A stretch of DNA of 64,000 nt from Oscillospiraceae bacterium (GTDB taxonomy: Bacteria; Bacillota; Clostridia; Saccharofermentanales; Saccharofermentanaceae): assembly GCA_902775565.1 (NCBI GenBank), contig CACYMP010000013.1:62001-126000 (forward strand). The letters are read 5' to 3'. A program made the translations under genes and the position numbers. Below, piece by piece: positions 33,028 to 41,993 of the stretch (its first letter is position 1; every line of letters starts with the position of its first letter). Below the pieces are notes generated by a model, which had not been told where the DNA came from, did no database searches, and saw only the letters and a program-made list of their open reading frames with translations.

Positions 33028-33570
33028 ATGAAATCTAAAAAGACCAGTCTTAAACCCTTATATGAACGTCCGGGCAGGCTCTCGCCCAGGCGCAGTGTTC
33101 CGGTACCCGGAAAGAAGCAGAATGAGGATCTTAAGATAACTGTCCATTATGATGACGGGGAAGATGAATATTCCGATCCGGTCAAAGGCACAACGCCCGA
33201 GTTTACGGCAGGTTCACTCAATGCTCTTGATCCTTTTGAAGATGAAGCACTGCTTTCAGGTGAGGTAAAGCCCAAGAATACGGGAAAGAGATCCGGCGTG
33301 GAGTCTTTCGAGTCTCAGATATTTGAGGCTGAAGAAGACTTTGATGACGAGGAAGAGGAAGATCCTTCCGTTTTCAACAGGGACGGTCATACGTTCATGA
33401 TGAATTCCGACCTGATGGCAGGAGGAGCCGAGCCCGTTCATGCCAGATCCGCATTTGAAGCAGGCAAACCTTCGTTTTTTACCGATATAAAGAAACTATC
33501 ACTGATACTTGTAGGCTTGGCGATCCTTATATTTGCCGAGGCAGTCGGTCTGATCCTGCTGTTAAGATAA
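33028..33570 (+). CDS. Acidic single-pass membrane protein, unknown function
   Basis: 180 residues: basic N-terminus (MKSKKTSLKPLYERPGRLSP), a long acidic, probably disordered middle (EEDFDDEEEEDPS), and one C-terminal membrane helix (about 155-178, LILVGLAILIFAEAVGLILL) ending three residues from the C-terminus, as in tail-anchored proteins. No family is recognised. There is no Shine-Dalgarno sequence; a promoter box directly precedes the ATG, implying a leaderless message. An ATG three codons upstream lies inside the -10 box and is unlikely to be used. Confidence 0.72.
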   Translation: MKSKKTSLKPLYERPGRLSPRRSVPVPGKKQNEDLKITVHYDDGEDEYSDPVKGTTPEFTAGSLNALDPFEDEALLSGEVKPKNTGKRSGVESFESQIFEAEEDFDDEEEEDPSVFNRDGHTFMMNSDLMAGGAEPVHARSAFEAGKPSFFTDIKKLSLILVGLAILIFAEAVGLILLLR

Positions 33571-33584
33571 AAATGACCAATGAA

Positions 33585-33612
33585 AAAGGGCTGTGAATCA
33601 TCACAGCCCTTT
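33585..33612. terminator. Bidirectional terminator
   Basis: Twelve-base-pair stem AAAGGGCTGTGA / TCACAGCCCTTT with a four-base loop between convergent genes. Confidence 0.88.
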
Positions 33613-33630
33613 GTTCTTTATGAGATCAGA

Positions 33631-35277
33631 TTACTTTTTCTCTTCGTCTTTCTCTTCTTCTTTTTTCTTTTTCTTGGGCTCAGGGATCATTGTGGAATCC
33701 TTTGCCTGTGCCGCAGCCTGATTGTCCTCGAAAACATAATCCTTGCCGGGGAGTGCAGCGTTGAGGATGATACCGACGAGGGATCCTACAGCAAGACCTG
33801 AAAGAGAGATGATGAACAAAGGAGCAGTAGTGTCTTTTGTTTCTTTCTGAACTGTAACGTCGTCATCTTCAGCGATCTTTACGTTGTAAGGAAGCATGAT
33901 GGCACCGGTGGCATCGGCATAATACTTTGTTCCGTCGATCTCAATGTATTCGACAGTCTCCTGAACGGCCTTTTTGCCGACAGGGATCTTGATTGCACCT
34001 GATGTGCAGTACTGAATACCGATCGCAAGGACGAGGATGATAGCTGCGATGATAACGTTTCTTGCCTTGGAGAAGTCGATCTTGTTCTCGACAACGTTTC
34101 TGACACCGACTGCGGAGATCATGCCGTAGAGAACGAGTGAGATACCGCCTACAACAGGTGTAGGGATAGCTGAAATGCATGCAGCGAGCTTAGGTGAGAT
34201 CGAGAAGCAGATAGCGAAGACTGCAGCGAGTCTGACTACCATAGGATCATAGACCTTTGAGAGAGTAAGAACGCCCGTGTTCTCGCCGTATGTTGTGTTT
34301 GCAGGAGCACCGAAGAGGGAAGCGAGAGTTGTTGCAAGACCATCGCCCATGAGTGTTCTGTGCAGACCGGGTTCCTGGATGAAGTTCTCGCCGACTGTTG
34401 AAGAGATAGCAGAGATGTCTCCGATATGCTCAACGATCGTAGCAAGAGAGATAGGAACGATAGTGAAGATAGCCGTGATAAGAAGTCCTGTATCAAGGTT
34501 GCCGCTTGTGAAGATATTGAAGACGGTATCCTTGTAATGTACGGGAAGTCCTACCCAAGCAGCATTCTTGATGTTTTCGATGCTTGCCTGAGAGAACATC
34601 TGGAAGTTTGCGTTGCCGCCGATGCAGTAGAAAAAGTTCGGAGCTTCCTCTGTGCCGAAGTTAACAAGCTGACCGGCACTGAGAGTGAGGATTATGCAGA
34701 TGAGGCATGCTCCGAGAACACCGAGGAGGATAGGAATGATCTTGATCATGCCCTTGCCCCAGATGTTGCAGATGACGATGATGAGGATCGCGACGATCGC
34801 AACGATCCAGTTCGTGGAGCAGCTGTTGATAGCTGTAGCAGAAAGGCAGAGACCGATCGCGATGATGATAGGACCGGTTACGATGGGAGGGAAGAATCTC
34901 ATTACACGGTTTACACCGAAGACCTTAATGAGTCCTGCCAGGATCAGGTAGACAAGACCTGCAAGTGCGACACCAAAGCAGGCATAAGGCAGAAGCTCTT
35001 TCTCACCGTTGGGAGCGATAGCAAAATAACCTGCGAGGAAAGCGAATGAAGAACCTAAGAATGCAGGTACCTTCCTCTTGGAGAGAAGGTGGAAGAGGAG
35101 TGTTCCCAAACCTGCGAAAAGAAGTGTTGCAGACACCGACAGACCGGTGAGAGCAGGAACGAGGACGGTCGATCCGAACATTGCGAACATATGCTGGAAA
35201 CCAAGCACGATAACACGGCCGGCACCCAGTGATTTCGCGTCGTAAACCGCTCCATCCTGAAGACTGGATTTACCCAT
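33631..35277 (-). CDS. uraA: NCS2 family uracil/xanthine permease
   Basis: 548-residue nucleobase permease of the NCS2 fold with 13-14 helices. Landmarks include GFQHMFAMFGSTVLVP, the substrate-region Glu in ISLATIVEHIGDISA and GAPANTTYGENTGV, and NVIIAAIILVLAIGI. It is divergent from upp, so uracil is the likely substrate. Two features are unusual: an insert of about 50 residues near 428-480 (GTKYYADATGAIMLPYN) between late helices, and a charged tail of about 40 residues ending KKKKKEEEKDEEKK. GGAGGG stands before the ATG. The usual family length is about 420-450 residues. Confidence 0.9.
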   Translation of the reverse strand: MGKSSLQDGAVYDAKSLGAGRVIVLGFQHMFAMFGSTVLVPALTGLSVSATLLFAGLGTLLFHLLSKRKVPAFLGSSFAFLAGYFAIAPNGEKELLPYACFGVALAGLVYLILAGLIKVFGVNRVMRFFPPIVTGPIIIAIGLCLSATAINSCSTNWIVAIVAILIIVICNIWGKGMIKIIPILLGVLGACLICIILTLSAGQLVNFGTEEAPNFFYCIGGNANFQMFSQASIENIKNAAWVGLPVHYKDTVFNIFTSGNLDTGLLITAIFTIVPISLATIVEHIGDISAISSTVGENFIQEPGLHRTLMGDGLATTLASLFGAPANTTYGENTGVLTLSKVYDPMVVRLAAVFAICFSISPKLAACISAIPTPVVGGISLVLYGMISAVGVRNVVENKIDFSKARNVIIAAIILVLAIGIQYCTSGAIKIPVGKKAVQETVEYIEIDGTKYYADATGAIMLPYNVKIAEDDDVTVQKETKDTTAPLFIISLSGLAVGSLVGIILNAALPGKDYVFEDNQAAAQAKDSTMIPEPKKKKKEEEKDEEKK

Positions 35278-35311
35278 AACAAGCCCTCCGTTATGTATTG
35301 GAATTTAATTT

Positions 35312-35320
35312 ATAATAGCA
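35312..35320 (-). promoter_or_regulatory. Extended -10 promoter of uracil permease
   Basis: Minus-strand TGCTATTAT, 35 bases before the ATG. A TTGAAT lies 15 bases upstream of the -10 hexamer. Confidence 0.5.
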
Positions 35321-35393
35321 CTCTTACGTAAAATTCAAGCAACGAAAATGACATTTGCCTGTAATATTTTTAAAGAAGTCCGCCGTGGTTTTA

Positions 35394-35421
35394 TTGACTT
35401 AAAAATTCATTAAACTAAAAT
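35394..35421 (+). promoter_or_regulatory. Promoter of upp
   Basis: TTGACT and TAAAAT with a 16-base spacer, about 50 bases before the start codon. Confidence 0.6.
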
Positions 35422-35473
35422 ATTCAAGAGGTTACTTTTACCCCGTTTTCAATGCGTAAAAGGAGAGAAGAAT

Positions 35474-36118
35474 ATGCAGTACAAGGATTATAAGAATGTT
35501 CAGGTCATGGAACACCCGCTCATCAAGCACAAGATCTCGCTTATGAGAAGTGTATATACCGGCAACTACGAGTTCAGAAAACTCGTCGAGGAAGTTGCTA
35601 CTCTCGAGGCTTATGAAGCTTTAAGAGACCTCCCGTTGAAGCAGGTAGAGATCAAGACACCTCTTGAGACAACTATGACTCCCATGATCGACGGTAAGAA
35701 GTTTGCTATTGTTCCTATCCTCAGAGCAGGATTGGGAATGGTTCCCGGTGTACAGGCACTTGCCCCTCTTGCCAAGGTCGGACATATCGGTCTTTACAGG
35801 GACCCCGTAACTCATGAGCCTCACGATTACTACTGTAAGCTCCCTGATCCCATCGATCAGCGCCTTATCCTTGTTGTCGATCCCATGCTTGCAACCGGCG
35901 GTTCTGCCGTTGACGCCATCAATTCCATAAAGAAGCACGGCGGAAAGCATATCAAGTTCATGTGCATCATCGCTGCACCGGAAGGCATCGAGAAGCTCGC
36001 AAACGCTCATCCCGACATTGAGATCTATGTTGGAAATGTCGACAGAGAACTTAACGAAAACGCTTATATTCTTCCCGGTTTAGGCGATGCCGGCGACAGG
36101 ATATTCGGTACGAAGTAA
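35474..36118 (+). CDS. upp: Uracil phosphoribosyltransferase
   Basis: 214 residues catalysing uracil + PRPP to UMP in pyrimidine salvage. The type I PRTase pattern is complete: [10 protein letters not shown], the PRPP loop [31 protein letters not shown] and the C-terminal [17 protein letters not shown] that binds uracil. AGGAGAGAAGAAT precedes the ATG. The divergent permease gene on the other strand completes an uptake-and-salvage pair. Confidence 0.96.
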   Translation: MQYKDYKNVQVMEHPLIKHKISLMRSVYTGNYEFRKLVEEVATLEAYEALRDLPLKQVEIKTPLETTMTPMIDGKKFAIVPILRAGLGMVPGVQALAPLAKVGHIGLYRDPVTHEPHDYYCKLPDPIDQRLILVVDPMLATGGSAVDAINSIKKHGGKHIKFMCIIAAPEGIEKLANAHPDIEIYVGNVDRELNENAYILPGLGDAGDRIFGTK

Positions 36119-36122
36119 TAAG

Positions 36123-36131
36123 TGATATAAT
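36123..36131 (+). promoter_or_regulatory. Extended -10 promoter
   Basis: TGATATAAT, beginning five bases after the upp stop codon and ending 43 bases before the ABC binding-protein start. Confidence 0.6.
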
Positions 36132-36174
36132 TGCTTTGCCGTTTCGGACGGCAGACATTTTGGAGGTAGTAGAT

Positions 36175-36954
36175 ATGAAGTTAACAAAGATATTTGCAGC
36201 ATGCCTTACAGCTGTCATGCTCGCAATGCCGCTCACATCCTGCGGTAAGGCTTCCCAGAAGAAGTTCGTTGTAGGATTCGATAACGAATTCCCGCCCATG
36301 GGCTTCGTTGCTGATGACGGTTCTTACACAGGTTTCGATCTTGATCTTGCCAAGGAGTGCGCAAGCAGAATGGGTATGGAGTTCGTAGCTCAGCCTATCG
36401 CTTGGGATTCAAAAGATAACGAGCTCAAGAGCGGCAACATCAGCTGCATCTGGAACGGTTTCACGATCACTGAAGAGAGAAAAGATGCTTATGAGTGGTC
36501 AACGCCTTACATGAAGAACCAGCAGGTAGTAGTTGTTAAGAACGATTCAACGATTAAGTCACTTGCTGACCTCGCAGGTCTCAAAGTTTGCGTTCAGAAG
36601 GATTCTTCCGGACTTGCAGCTGTTGAAGGCAAAGCAGAACTTAAATCAAGCTTCAAGGAGCTCATTCAGGTAGACACTTATCTCAATGCCATGATGGAGC
36701 TTGAGTCGGGCAGTGTAGATGCCATCGTTATGGACGAGATCGTTGCACGTTACGAGATCCAGACATCCGGCAAGCCTTTCAAGGTCCTTGATGAGTCCAT
36801 CTCCGCTGAAGAGTACGGTGTAGGCTTCCTCAAGGGAAATACGGCTTTGAGGGATAAGGTCCAGAAGACACTCGAGGAAATGGCTAAAGACGGAACAATG
36901 GCCAAGATCTCACAGAAGTGGTTCGGATCCGACGTTACAACCATCGGTAAGTAA
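36175..36954 (+). CDS. Amino-acid ABC transporter substrate-binding lipoprotein
   Basis: 259 residues of the type 3 solute-binding family. The lipobox PLTSCG follows a signal sequence (MKLTKIFAACLTAVMLA). Ligand-fold motifs: GFDNEFPPMGF, GSYTGFDLDLAKECA, NGFTITEERK, MDEIVARYEI and the end KISQKWFGSD. The sequence style suggests a polar amino acid or cystine. Start set by GGAGG; 13 further in-frame codons upstream cover the ribosome site. Permease and ATPase genes follow. Confidence 0.92.
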   Translation: MKLTKIFAACLTAVMLAMPLTSCGKASQKKFVVGFDNEFPPMGFVADDGSYTGFDLDLAKECASRMGMEFVAQPIAWDSKDNELKSGNISCIWNGFTITEERKDAYEWSTPYMKNQQVVVVKNDSTIKSLADLAGLKVCVQKDSSGLAAVEGKAELKSSFKELIQVDTYLNAMMELESGSVDAIVMDEIVARYEIQTSGKPFKVLDESISAEEYGVGFLKGNTALRDKVQKTLEEMAKDGTMAKISQKWFGSDVTTIGK

Positions 36955-36974
36955 TAATTTGAATTAACACTTAC

Positions 36975-37010
36975 AAAGCCCCGTTCGTACAGATTTCGAG
37001 CGGGGCTTTA
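36975..37010 (+). terminator. Intra-operon terminator or attenuator
   Basis: Nine-base-pair stem AAAGCCCCG / CGGGGCTTT with a 17-base loop and only a short T tract, between binding-protein and permease genes. It may cut read-through so the binding protein is made in excess. Confidence 0.65.
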
Positions 37011-37013
37011 GTG

Positions 37014-37022
37014 TGCTATAAT
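37014..37022 (+). promoter_or_regulatory. Extended -10 box immediately before permease start
   Basis: TGCTATAAT ends seven bases before the permease ATG; expected transcription start lies at the start codon. Confidence 0.6.
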
Positions 37023-37029
37023 CGCTTGT

Positions 37030-37953
37030 ATGAGTCCCACGGATATTTCAACAATTGAGAATAAGTATTACTATGTGCTGACTGTTTGCAGTATTGTGCT
37101 TGCTGTCGGATGTCTTATCATATCCGAAGTGATAATGAATAATCACAAAAAGCACTATCCTGTCGGTGCAAAGGTTAAGAAACCACCTATTGTCATTGTG
37201 CTCCTTTCTGTTGCGGGAATAGCCGTTGTACCGTTCCTTGTTCTCGTCGTACGCAAGTATCTGACGTCGGTATCCGGTAACTACAAAACGCTCCTGACCA
37301 CAGCAAAGCTTTTGCTTCAGGGATTCTTATATTCATTCGGCATCTTTATCTTCACGATAATCTTCTCGCTCCCGTTAGGCCTTGTAGTTGCCGCGGGAAA
37401 AATGTCAAAGATCAAGACTATTTCCGTATTCTTTAAGGTCTATGTATCGGTCCTGCGCGGTACGCCGCTCATGCTCCAGCTCCTTTTGGTCTATTTCGGA
37501 CCTTACTATCTGTTCGGTGTACAGACGGGCAGCATTGAGATCGGACCTTTCAACTACAGGTTCATAGCATCGATAATCGGCTTTTCTTTAAACTATGCAG
37601 CATACTTTGCCGAGATATTCAGAGGCGGAATACAGTCTATGTCCAAGGGACAGTATGAAGCTGCCCAGGTTTTGGGCTTTTCAAAGATGCAGACGTATTT
37701 CAAGATCATTCTGCCTCAGGTAGTAAAGAGGGTTCTTCCTTCCGTAGGCAATGAGATCATTACGCTTGTTAAGGATACGTCGCTTGCACAGGTGCTTGCG
37801 GTAACCGAGATGTTCACACAGGCCTCGGCGCTTGCTTCCGCGCAGGTATCCGTAATGCCGTTTATCGTAGCCGGCCTTTTCTATTATTTAATGAACGTCA
37901 TCATCGAGACGCTTTTGGGCTTCCTCGAAAAGAAAATGAGCTACTATTCGTGA
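37030..37953 (+). CDS. Amino-acid ABC transporter permease
   Basis: 307-residue HisM/GlnP-type permease. Two extra N-terminal helices (about 15-35 and 55-75) precede the core of five helices, which starts LLTTAKLLLQGFLYSFGIF. RGTPLMLQLLL and the EAA loop EAAQVLGFSKMQTYFKIILPQ, which docks the ATPase, are clear. No ribosome site is present; the -10 box seven bases upstream suggests a leaderless message, besides read-through from the binding-protein gene. The ATPase gene follows after nine bases. Confidence 0.92.
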   Translation: MSPTDISTIENKYYYVLTVCSIVLAVGCLIISEVIMNNHKKHYPVGAKVKKPPIVIVLLSVAGIAVVPFLVLVVRKYLTSVSGNYKTLLTTAKLLLQGFLYSFGIFIFTIIFSLPLGLVVAAGKMSKIKTISVFFKVYVSVLRGTPLMLQLLLVYFGPYYLFGVQTGSIEIGPFNYRFIASIIGFSLNYAAYFAEIFRGGIQSMSKGQYEAAQVLGFSKMQTYFKIILPQVVKRVLPSVGNEIITLVKDTSLAQVLAVTEMFTQASALASAQVSVMPFIVAGLFYYLMNVIIETLLGFLEKKMSYYS

Positions 37954-37962
37954 GGACATGAA

Positions 37963-38715
37963 ATGAACATTCTTGAGATGCATGACATACATAAATCCTT
38001 TAATGACCTTGATGTCCTCAAGGGTATAGATCTCACTGTCTCGCAGGGAGAGGTCGTTGCCGTTATCGGACCTTCAGGCGGCGGAAAATCAACTCTTCTG
38101 CGCTGTGCAACGACGCTTGAAAGGATCGATTCCGGAAAGATCGTCATTGGCGGCGATGTTCTTTGCGATACCAGGGACGAAAAGCTCCATTACTGTGATA
38201 AGAAGATGCTCGCCGAGATAAGATCCAAATTCGGTCTTGTCTTCCAGAACTTTAATCTCTTTCCGCATTTCTCGGTCAGGAGAAACATAACCGAGGCTTT
38301 GATCCACGTTCATAAGAAATCCAAAGCTGAAGCCGATGAGATCTGCAATTCGCTTCTTGAAAAAATGGAGCTTACCGCTAAAGCGGAAGAGTATCCGTGT
38401 AATCTTTCCGGCGGCCAGCAGCAGCGTGTATCCATTGCCAGAGCTCTTGCCACAAACCCTGAGATAATCTTTTTCGATGAGCCGACATCCGCTCTCGATC
38501 CCGAGCTTACAAAGGGCGTTCTTAACGTAATCAAGGAGCTTGCGGCAGAGAAGATGACGATGGTAATAGTTACCCATGAGATGTCCTTTGCCAGAGACGT
38601 TGCCGACCGCATCGTGTTCATGGATGGCGGCGTGATAGTGGAGGAGGGTCCCGCTTATGAGCTTGTCACCAATCCAAAGGCCGAGAGGACAAAGGCTTTC
38701 CTTGCAGGTTACTGA
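37963..38715 (+). CDS. Amino-acid ABC transporter ATP-binding protein
   Basis: 250-residue ATPase of polar amino-acid importers (GlnQ/HisP type): Walker [15 protein letters not shown]-loop [11 protein letters not shown], signature [15 protein letters not shown], Walker [15 protein letters not shown] and switch [14 protein letters not shown]. It couples to the preceding permease and binding protein. A terminator begins at its stop codon. Confidence 0.95.
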   Translation: MNILEMHDIHKSFNDLDVLKGIDLTVSQGEVVAVIGPSGGGKSTLLRCATTLERIDSGKIVIGGDVLCDTRDEKLHYCDKKMLAEIRSKFGLVFQNFNLFPHFSVRRNITEALIHVHKKSKAEADEICNSLLEKMELTAKAEEYPCNLSGGQQQRVSIARALATNPEIIFFDEPTSALDPELTKGVLNVIKELAAEKMTMVIVTHEMSFARDVADRIVFMDGGVIVEEGPAYELVTNPKAERTKAFLAGY

Positions 38716-38746
38716 GGCTTTCCGTTAAAGGCGGGAAGCCTTTTTT
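38715..38746 (+). terminator. Terminator after ABC operon
   Basis: Nine-base-pair stem AGGCTTTCC / GGGAAGCCT (one G-T pair) with a nine-base loop, followed by six T. Confidence 0.88.
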
Positions 38747-38780
38747 ATTTCTGATACAGTTTTTTCTTGCTCTTATATTT

Positions 38781-38840
38781 AACTTGCAGTACAATTATTG
38801 AACTGACAGTACAGAAATTGAACTGCCAGTTAGAAATAAG
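38781..38840. promoter_or_regulatory. Three direct repeats at exact 20-bp period, TetR operator array
   Basis: Three units begin AACTTGCAGTACA, AACTGACAGTACA and AACTGCCAGTTAG at 38781, 38801 and 38821. Each carries a near-palindromic core ACTGnCAGT (perfect AACTGCCAGTT in the third). The 20-bp period puts all sites on nearly the same DNA face, 44 bases upstream of the TetR start, just downstream of a TATATT -10-like box. Confidence 0.65.
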
Positions 38841-38883
38841 GGATGCGGAGACAGTGCGTATTCGGATTGAAAGGAGATACTGC

Positions 38884-39492
38884 ATGGTCAGGAAGAAGTG
38901 GGTAGAGTTATACAGAGACGCGATTTTGATGTCGGCTGAAGAGTTATTCGAGCAAAAAGGATATGAAGGTACATCTGTTGATGAGATTGCTTCTCTAACC
39001 GGTATCAGTAAGACAACTCTCTATTCGTATTTCGATAGTAAAGAGTTAATCTGGGATGCTCTGGTATGCAGGTATATGGAGAAGATCCTTAGTGATGCAA
39101 GGAAAGCCGCTGACGGAGAGGCTCCGTTTGAGGTCAGATATTACACTTTGTGCTTTGATATCGCAGCGAGGTTTGAAGAGCGTCCCGTCATATACAGAGG
39201 TACTCTCGGAAAGATCTCTGTGGATACGGATCAGGAGGTCTATAGAAAGATCTATGAGACCGGCGAGGCGACCAATGAAGCCATTGCTGATTTCATTAGA
39301 AGCGGCATCAGGGAAGGCTATGTAAGAAAAGACATCGACATCTATCCTTTGGTCATGATGATGTGGTCTTCTATATCAGGGATAATCCTCATGGCTAAGG
39401 ATAAAGAAGAATACCTGAAGATGAGATTCGATATCAGCAGGCATGAATATCTCAAAAAGGCTTTCCGCATGCTGTTGGAGGGTGTTAAATGA
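38884..39492 (+). CDS. TetR/AcrR family transcriptional regulator
   Basis: 202 residues with an N-terminal helix-turn-helix (GTSVDEIASLTGISKTTLYSYFDSKELIW, about residues 28-56) and a C-terminal TetR_C domain. Start chosen at the ATG with AAAGGAG upstream; the open frame extends 39 codons further through the operator repeats. Its stop overlaps the start of the EFR1-type gene by four bases (ATGA), so it likely controls that redox protein together with itself. Confidence 0.92.
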   Translation: MVRKKWVELYRDAILMSAEELFEQKGYEGTSVDEIASLTGISKTTLYSYFDSKELIWDALVCRYMEKILSDARKAADGEAPFEVRYYTLCFDIAARFEERPVIYRGTLGKISVDTDQEVYRKIYETGEATNEAIADFIRSGIREGYVRKDIDIYPLVMMMWSSISGIILMAKDKEEYLKMRFDISRHEYLKKAFRMLLEGVK

Positions 39493-40250
39493 ATGCAATT
39501 TATCTGAGCGGCACCGGCAATACAAAGCACATAACGGAACTCCTTTTCAAGGAGATCGGAGCAAAAGGAGATCTGGTTCCGATCGAGTCTCCTGACGTTA
39601 GCAAAGCCTTGAAAGATGACGAGCTGATAATTGCTTATCCGACACAGTTCTCAAACATTCCGTATCTTGTGAGAGATTTCATAAACATTCATAAGGCAGA
39701 CTGGAATGGCAAGAAGATCTTTCTGATCACGACAATGGGATTGTTTGCAGGTGACGGTACTGGCTGCGCGGCAAGGCTGCTGAAGAAATATGGGGCAGAG
39801 ATAACGGGCGGACTTCAGATCATCATGCCGGATTCGATAGGCGACTGCAAAGCTCTTAAAAAGTCACATGAACAGAATAAGGAGATCATAGCTAAAGCCG
39901 ACAAACGCATAGCTGAAGCAGCTGACCGGATCAAGGCAGGCAGATTCCCAAAGGAAGGGTTGTCTTTTGGGGCTCATCTTGCAGGTTTATTCGGACAGAG
40001 ATTGTGGTTCTATAACAAGACGACAGGCTATACAGATAAGCTTAGGATCGATCCTGCAAAATGTGTCGGTTGCGGGCTGTGCTCAAAGAATTGTCCGACG
40101 CACAATATCGTGATAAAAGACGGGAAGGCATCTGCATCCGGACAATGCACCATGTGCTACAGGTGTGTGGATTTTTGCCCGAAACAGGCGGTGACTTTGT
40201 TGGGAAAGAAGTTGTACGAACAACCTTGTTACGATAGAAACGCAAACTGA
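39489..40250 (+). CDS. EFR1-type flavodoxin/ferredoxin fusion protein
   Basis: 253 residues. An N-terminal flavodoxin-like domain with the FMN phosphate loop SGTGNTKHIT is followed by a C-terminal pair of 4Fe-4S motifs, CVGCGLCSKNCPTHNI and CTMCYRCVDFCPKQAV. EFR1 family proteins are thought to carry electrons between flavin and FeS carriers in anaerobes. Overlap with the TetR gene by four bases makes translational coupling likely. A bidirectional terminator follows. Confidence 0.9.
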   Translation: MNAIYLSGTGNTKHITELLFKEIGAKGDLVPIESPDVSKALKDDELIIAYPTQFSNIPYLVRDFINIHKADWNGKKIFLITTMGLFAGDGTGCAARLLKKYGAEITGGLQIIMPDSIGDCKALKKSHEQNKEIIAKADKRIAEAADRIKAGRFPKEGLSFGAHLAGLFGQRLWFYNKTTGYTDKLRIDPAKCVGCGLCSKNCPTHNIVIKDGKASASGQCTMCYRCVDFCPKQAVTLLGKKLYEQPCYDRNAN

Positions 40251-40262
40251 CAAAACAGTATA

Positions 40263-40286
40263 AAGGCCGCCCTTACGGACGGCCTT
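40263..40286. terminator. Bidirectional terminator
   Basis: Seven-base-pair stem AAGGCCG / CGGCCTT with a ten-base loop between convergent EFR1 and glnS genes; short T-rich flanks. Confidence 0.75.
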
Positions 40287-40313
40287 CTTAGTTTGCGGAA
40301 TATAGGATTCTTT

Positions 40314-41978
40314 TTAGTTCTCAGGCTTGTAGCTGTCTTTGAGCGATACCGCCATGTTAAATACCAGGTGACCCGGTTTGGAGTCCTTGGTGTCAGCACA
40401 GAAGTAACCGGTCCTTAAGAACTGGAATCTGTCCTGGGGCTGAGTGTTCTCGAGTGATTTCTCAAGCTTTGCGCCCGTGATGACGGTAAGCGAATTAGGA
40501 TTGATGAAATCAAGATAATTGCAGTCTGCAAGATCAGGCTGCTCAGTCGTGAAGAGCCTGTCATAGAGTCTGACCTCAGCGTCAACGGCGTTGGATGCGT
40601 CAACCCAGTGAATGGTGGACTTGATCTTTCTGCCGTCTGCGGGATTGCCGCCTCTGGAATCCTTGTCATATGTGCAGTGGATGACGGTTACATTGCCGTC
40701 AGCATCCTTTTCGCAGGATTCGCACTTAACGATATAAGCAGACTTGAGACGTACCTCATTGCCGGGGAAGAGCCTGAAATACTTGGGAGCGGGAACTTCC
40801 ATAAAGTCTTCCTGCTCGATGTAGAGTTCTCTTGAGAAGGAGACCTTACGTGTGCCTGCGGACTCGTCCTGAGGATTGTTCTCGATGTCGAATTCCTCGG
40901 TCTGTCCATCGGGATAGTTGTCGATAACGAGCTTGACCGGCCTGATGACGGCCATTGCACGCTTTGCGTGCTCGTTAAGATCTTCTCTCAAGCAGTATTC
41001 GAGAAATGCGAAATCAACAACGGAATTGACCTTTGCGACGCCGTTCCTTGCGGAGAAGTTGTGGATGGAGGCGGGAGTATAGCCTCTGCGTCTTAATCCG
41101 CAGAGAGTAGGCATTCTCGGGTCATCCCAGCCGGAAACGATGCCGGCTTCGATCATGGCTCTGAGCTTTCTCTTTGAGAGAACGGTATGTGTGATGCCAA
41201 GCCTTGCGAACTCGATCTGACGGGGCTTTGTCTCGATTGAGATATTCTCTACGACCCAGTTGTAAAGAGGTCTGTGAGACTCGAACTCGAGAGAGCACAG
41301 GGAGTGAGTGATGCCTTCGATAGCATCCTCGATCGGATGAGCGAAGTCATACATGGGGTAGATGACCCACTTCGTTCCTGTCCTGTGGTGGGGAAGGTGA
41401 TTGATCCTGTAGATAACGGGGTCACGCATGTTGAAGTTGCCCGATGCGAGATCGATCTTGGCGCGGAGCGTCATCTTTCCGTCCTCGAACTCGCCTGCAC
41501 GCATTCTTGCGAACAGATCAAGGCTTTCCTCGATGGGTCTGTCACGGTAAGGGCTCTGTGCGGGAGTCTGAGTGTCGCCCCTCATGTCTTTCATCTGCTC
41601 GGGTGTGAGCTCGCAGACATAAGCAAGGCCTTTCTTGATAAGCTCTACAGCATAACCGTACATCTGCTCGAAATAGTCGGAAGCATAGAAGAACCTGTCA
41701 TCCCAGTCATGGCCTAACCAGTGGATGTCTTCCTTGATGGCTTCAACGTATTCCTCATCCTCTTTGGTAGGGTTTGTGTCATCCATTCTGAGATTACAGA
41801 GACCGCCATAGACTTCAGCCGTCCCGAAATCGATCTCCAGAGCTTTGGCGTGACCGATATGAAGATATCCGTTCGGCTCGGGAGGGAATCTCGTGTGAAC
41901 CTTCTGACCGTAGCATCTTCCGCCTTCAGCCAGCTCTTCGTCAATTATCTGATGAATGAAATTCTTACTTTCTGCCAT
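40314..41978 (-). CDS. glnS: Glutaminyl-tRNA synthetase
   Basis: 554-residue class I synthetase joining Gln to tRNA-Gln. HIGH motif in [21 protein letters not shown]-type VLSKRKL, and the bacterial GlnRS C-terminal anticodon-binding beta-barrels ([29 protein letters not shown]). Length is that of bacterial GlnRS. It follows gltX by 15 bases on the same strand, with AGGGAG before the ATG. Most Bacillota lack GlnRS and make Gln-tRNA by GatCAB, so its presence marks the clade or a past transfer. Confidence 0.96.
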   Translation of the reverse strand: MAESKNFIHQIIDEELAEGGRCYGQKVHTRFPPEPNGYLHIGHAKALEIDFGTAEVYGGLCNLRMDDTNPTKEDEEYVEAIKEDIHWLGHDWDDRFFYASDYFEQMYGYAVELIKKGLAYVCELTPEQMKDMRGDTQTPAQSPYRDRPIEESLDLFARMRAGEFEDGKMTLRAKIDLASGNFNMRDPVIYRINHLPHHRTGTKWVIYPMYDFAHPIEDAIEGITHSLCSLEFESHRPLYNWVVENISIETKPRQIEFARLGITHTVLSKRKLRAMIEAGIVSGWDDPRMPTLCGLRRRGYTPASIHNFSARNGVAKVNSVVDFAFLEYCLREDLNEHAKRAMAVIRPVKLVIDNYPDGQTEEFDIENNPQDESAGTRKVSFSRELYIEQEDFMEVPAPKYFRLFPGNEVRLKSAYIVKCESCEKDADGNVTVIHCTYDKDSRGGNPADGRKIKSTIHWVDASNAVDAEVRLYDRLFTTEQPDLADCNYLDFINPNSLTVITGAKLEKSLENTQPQDRFQFLRTGYFCADTKDSKPGHLVFNMAVSLKDSYKPEN

Positions 41979-41993
41979 AATATGCTCCCTATA

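Noticed and set aside
35278..35473. Purine or PyrR-type riboswitch between uraA and upp
   Set aside because: No conserved riboswitch core or anti-terminator/terminator pair could be made out; only simple promoters are visible.
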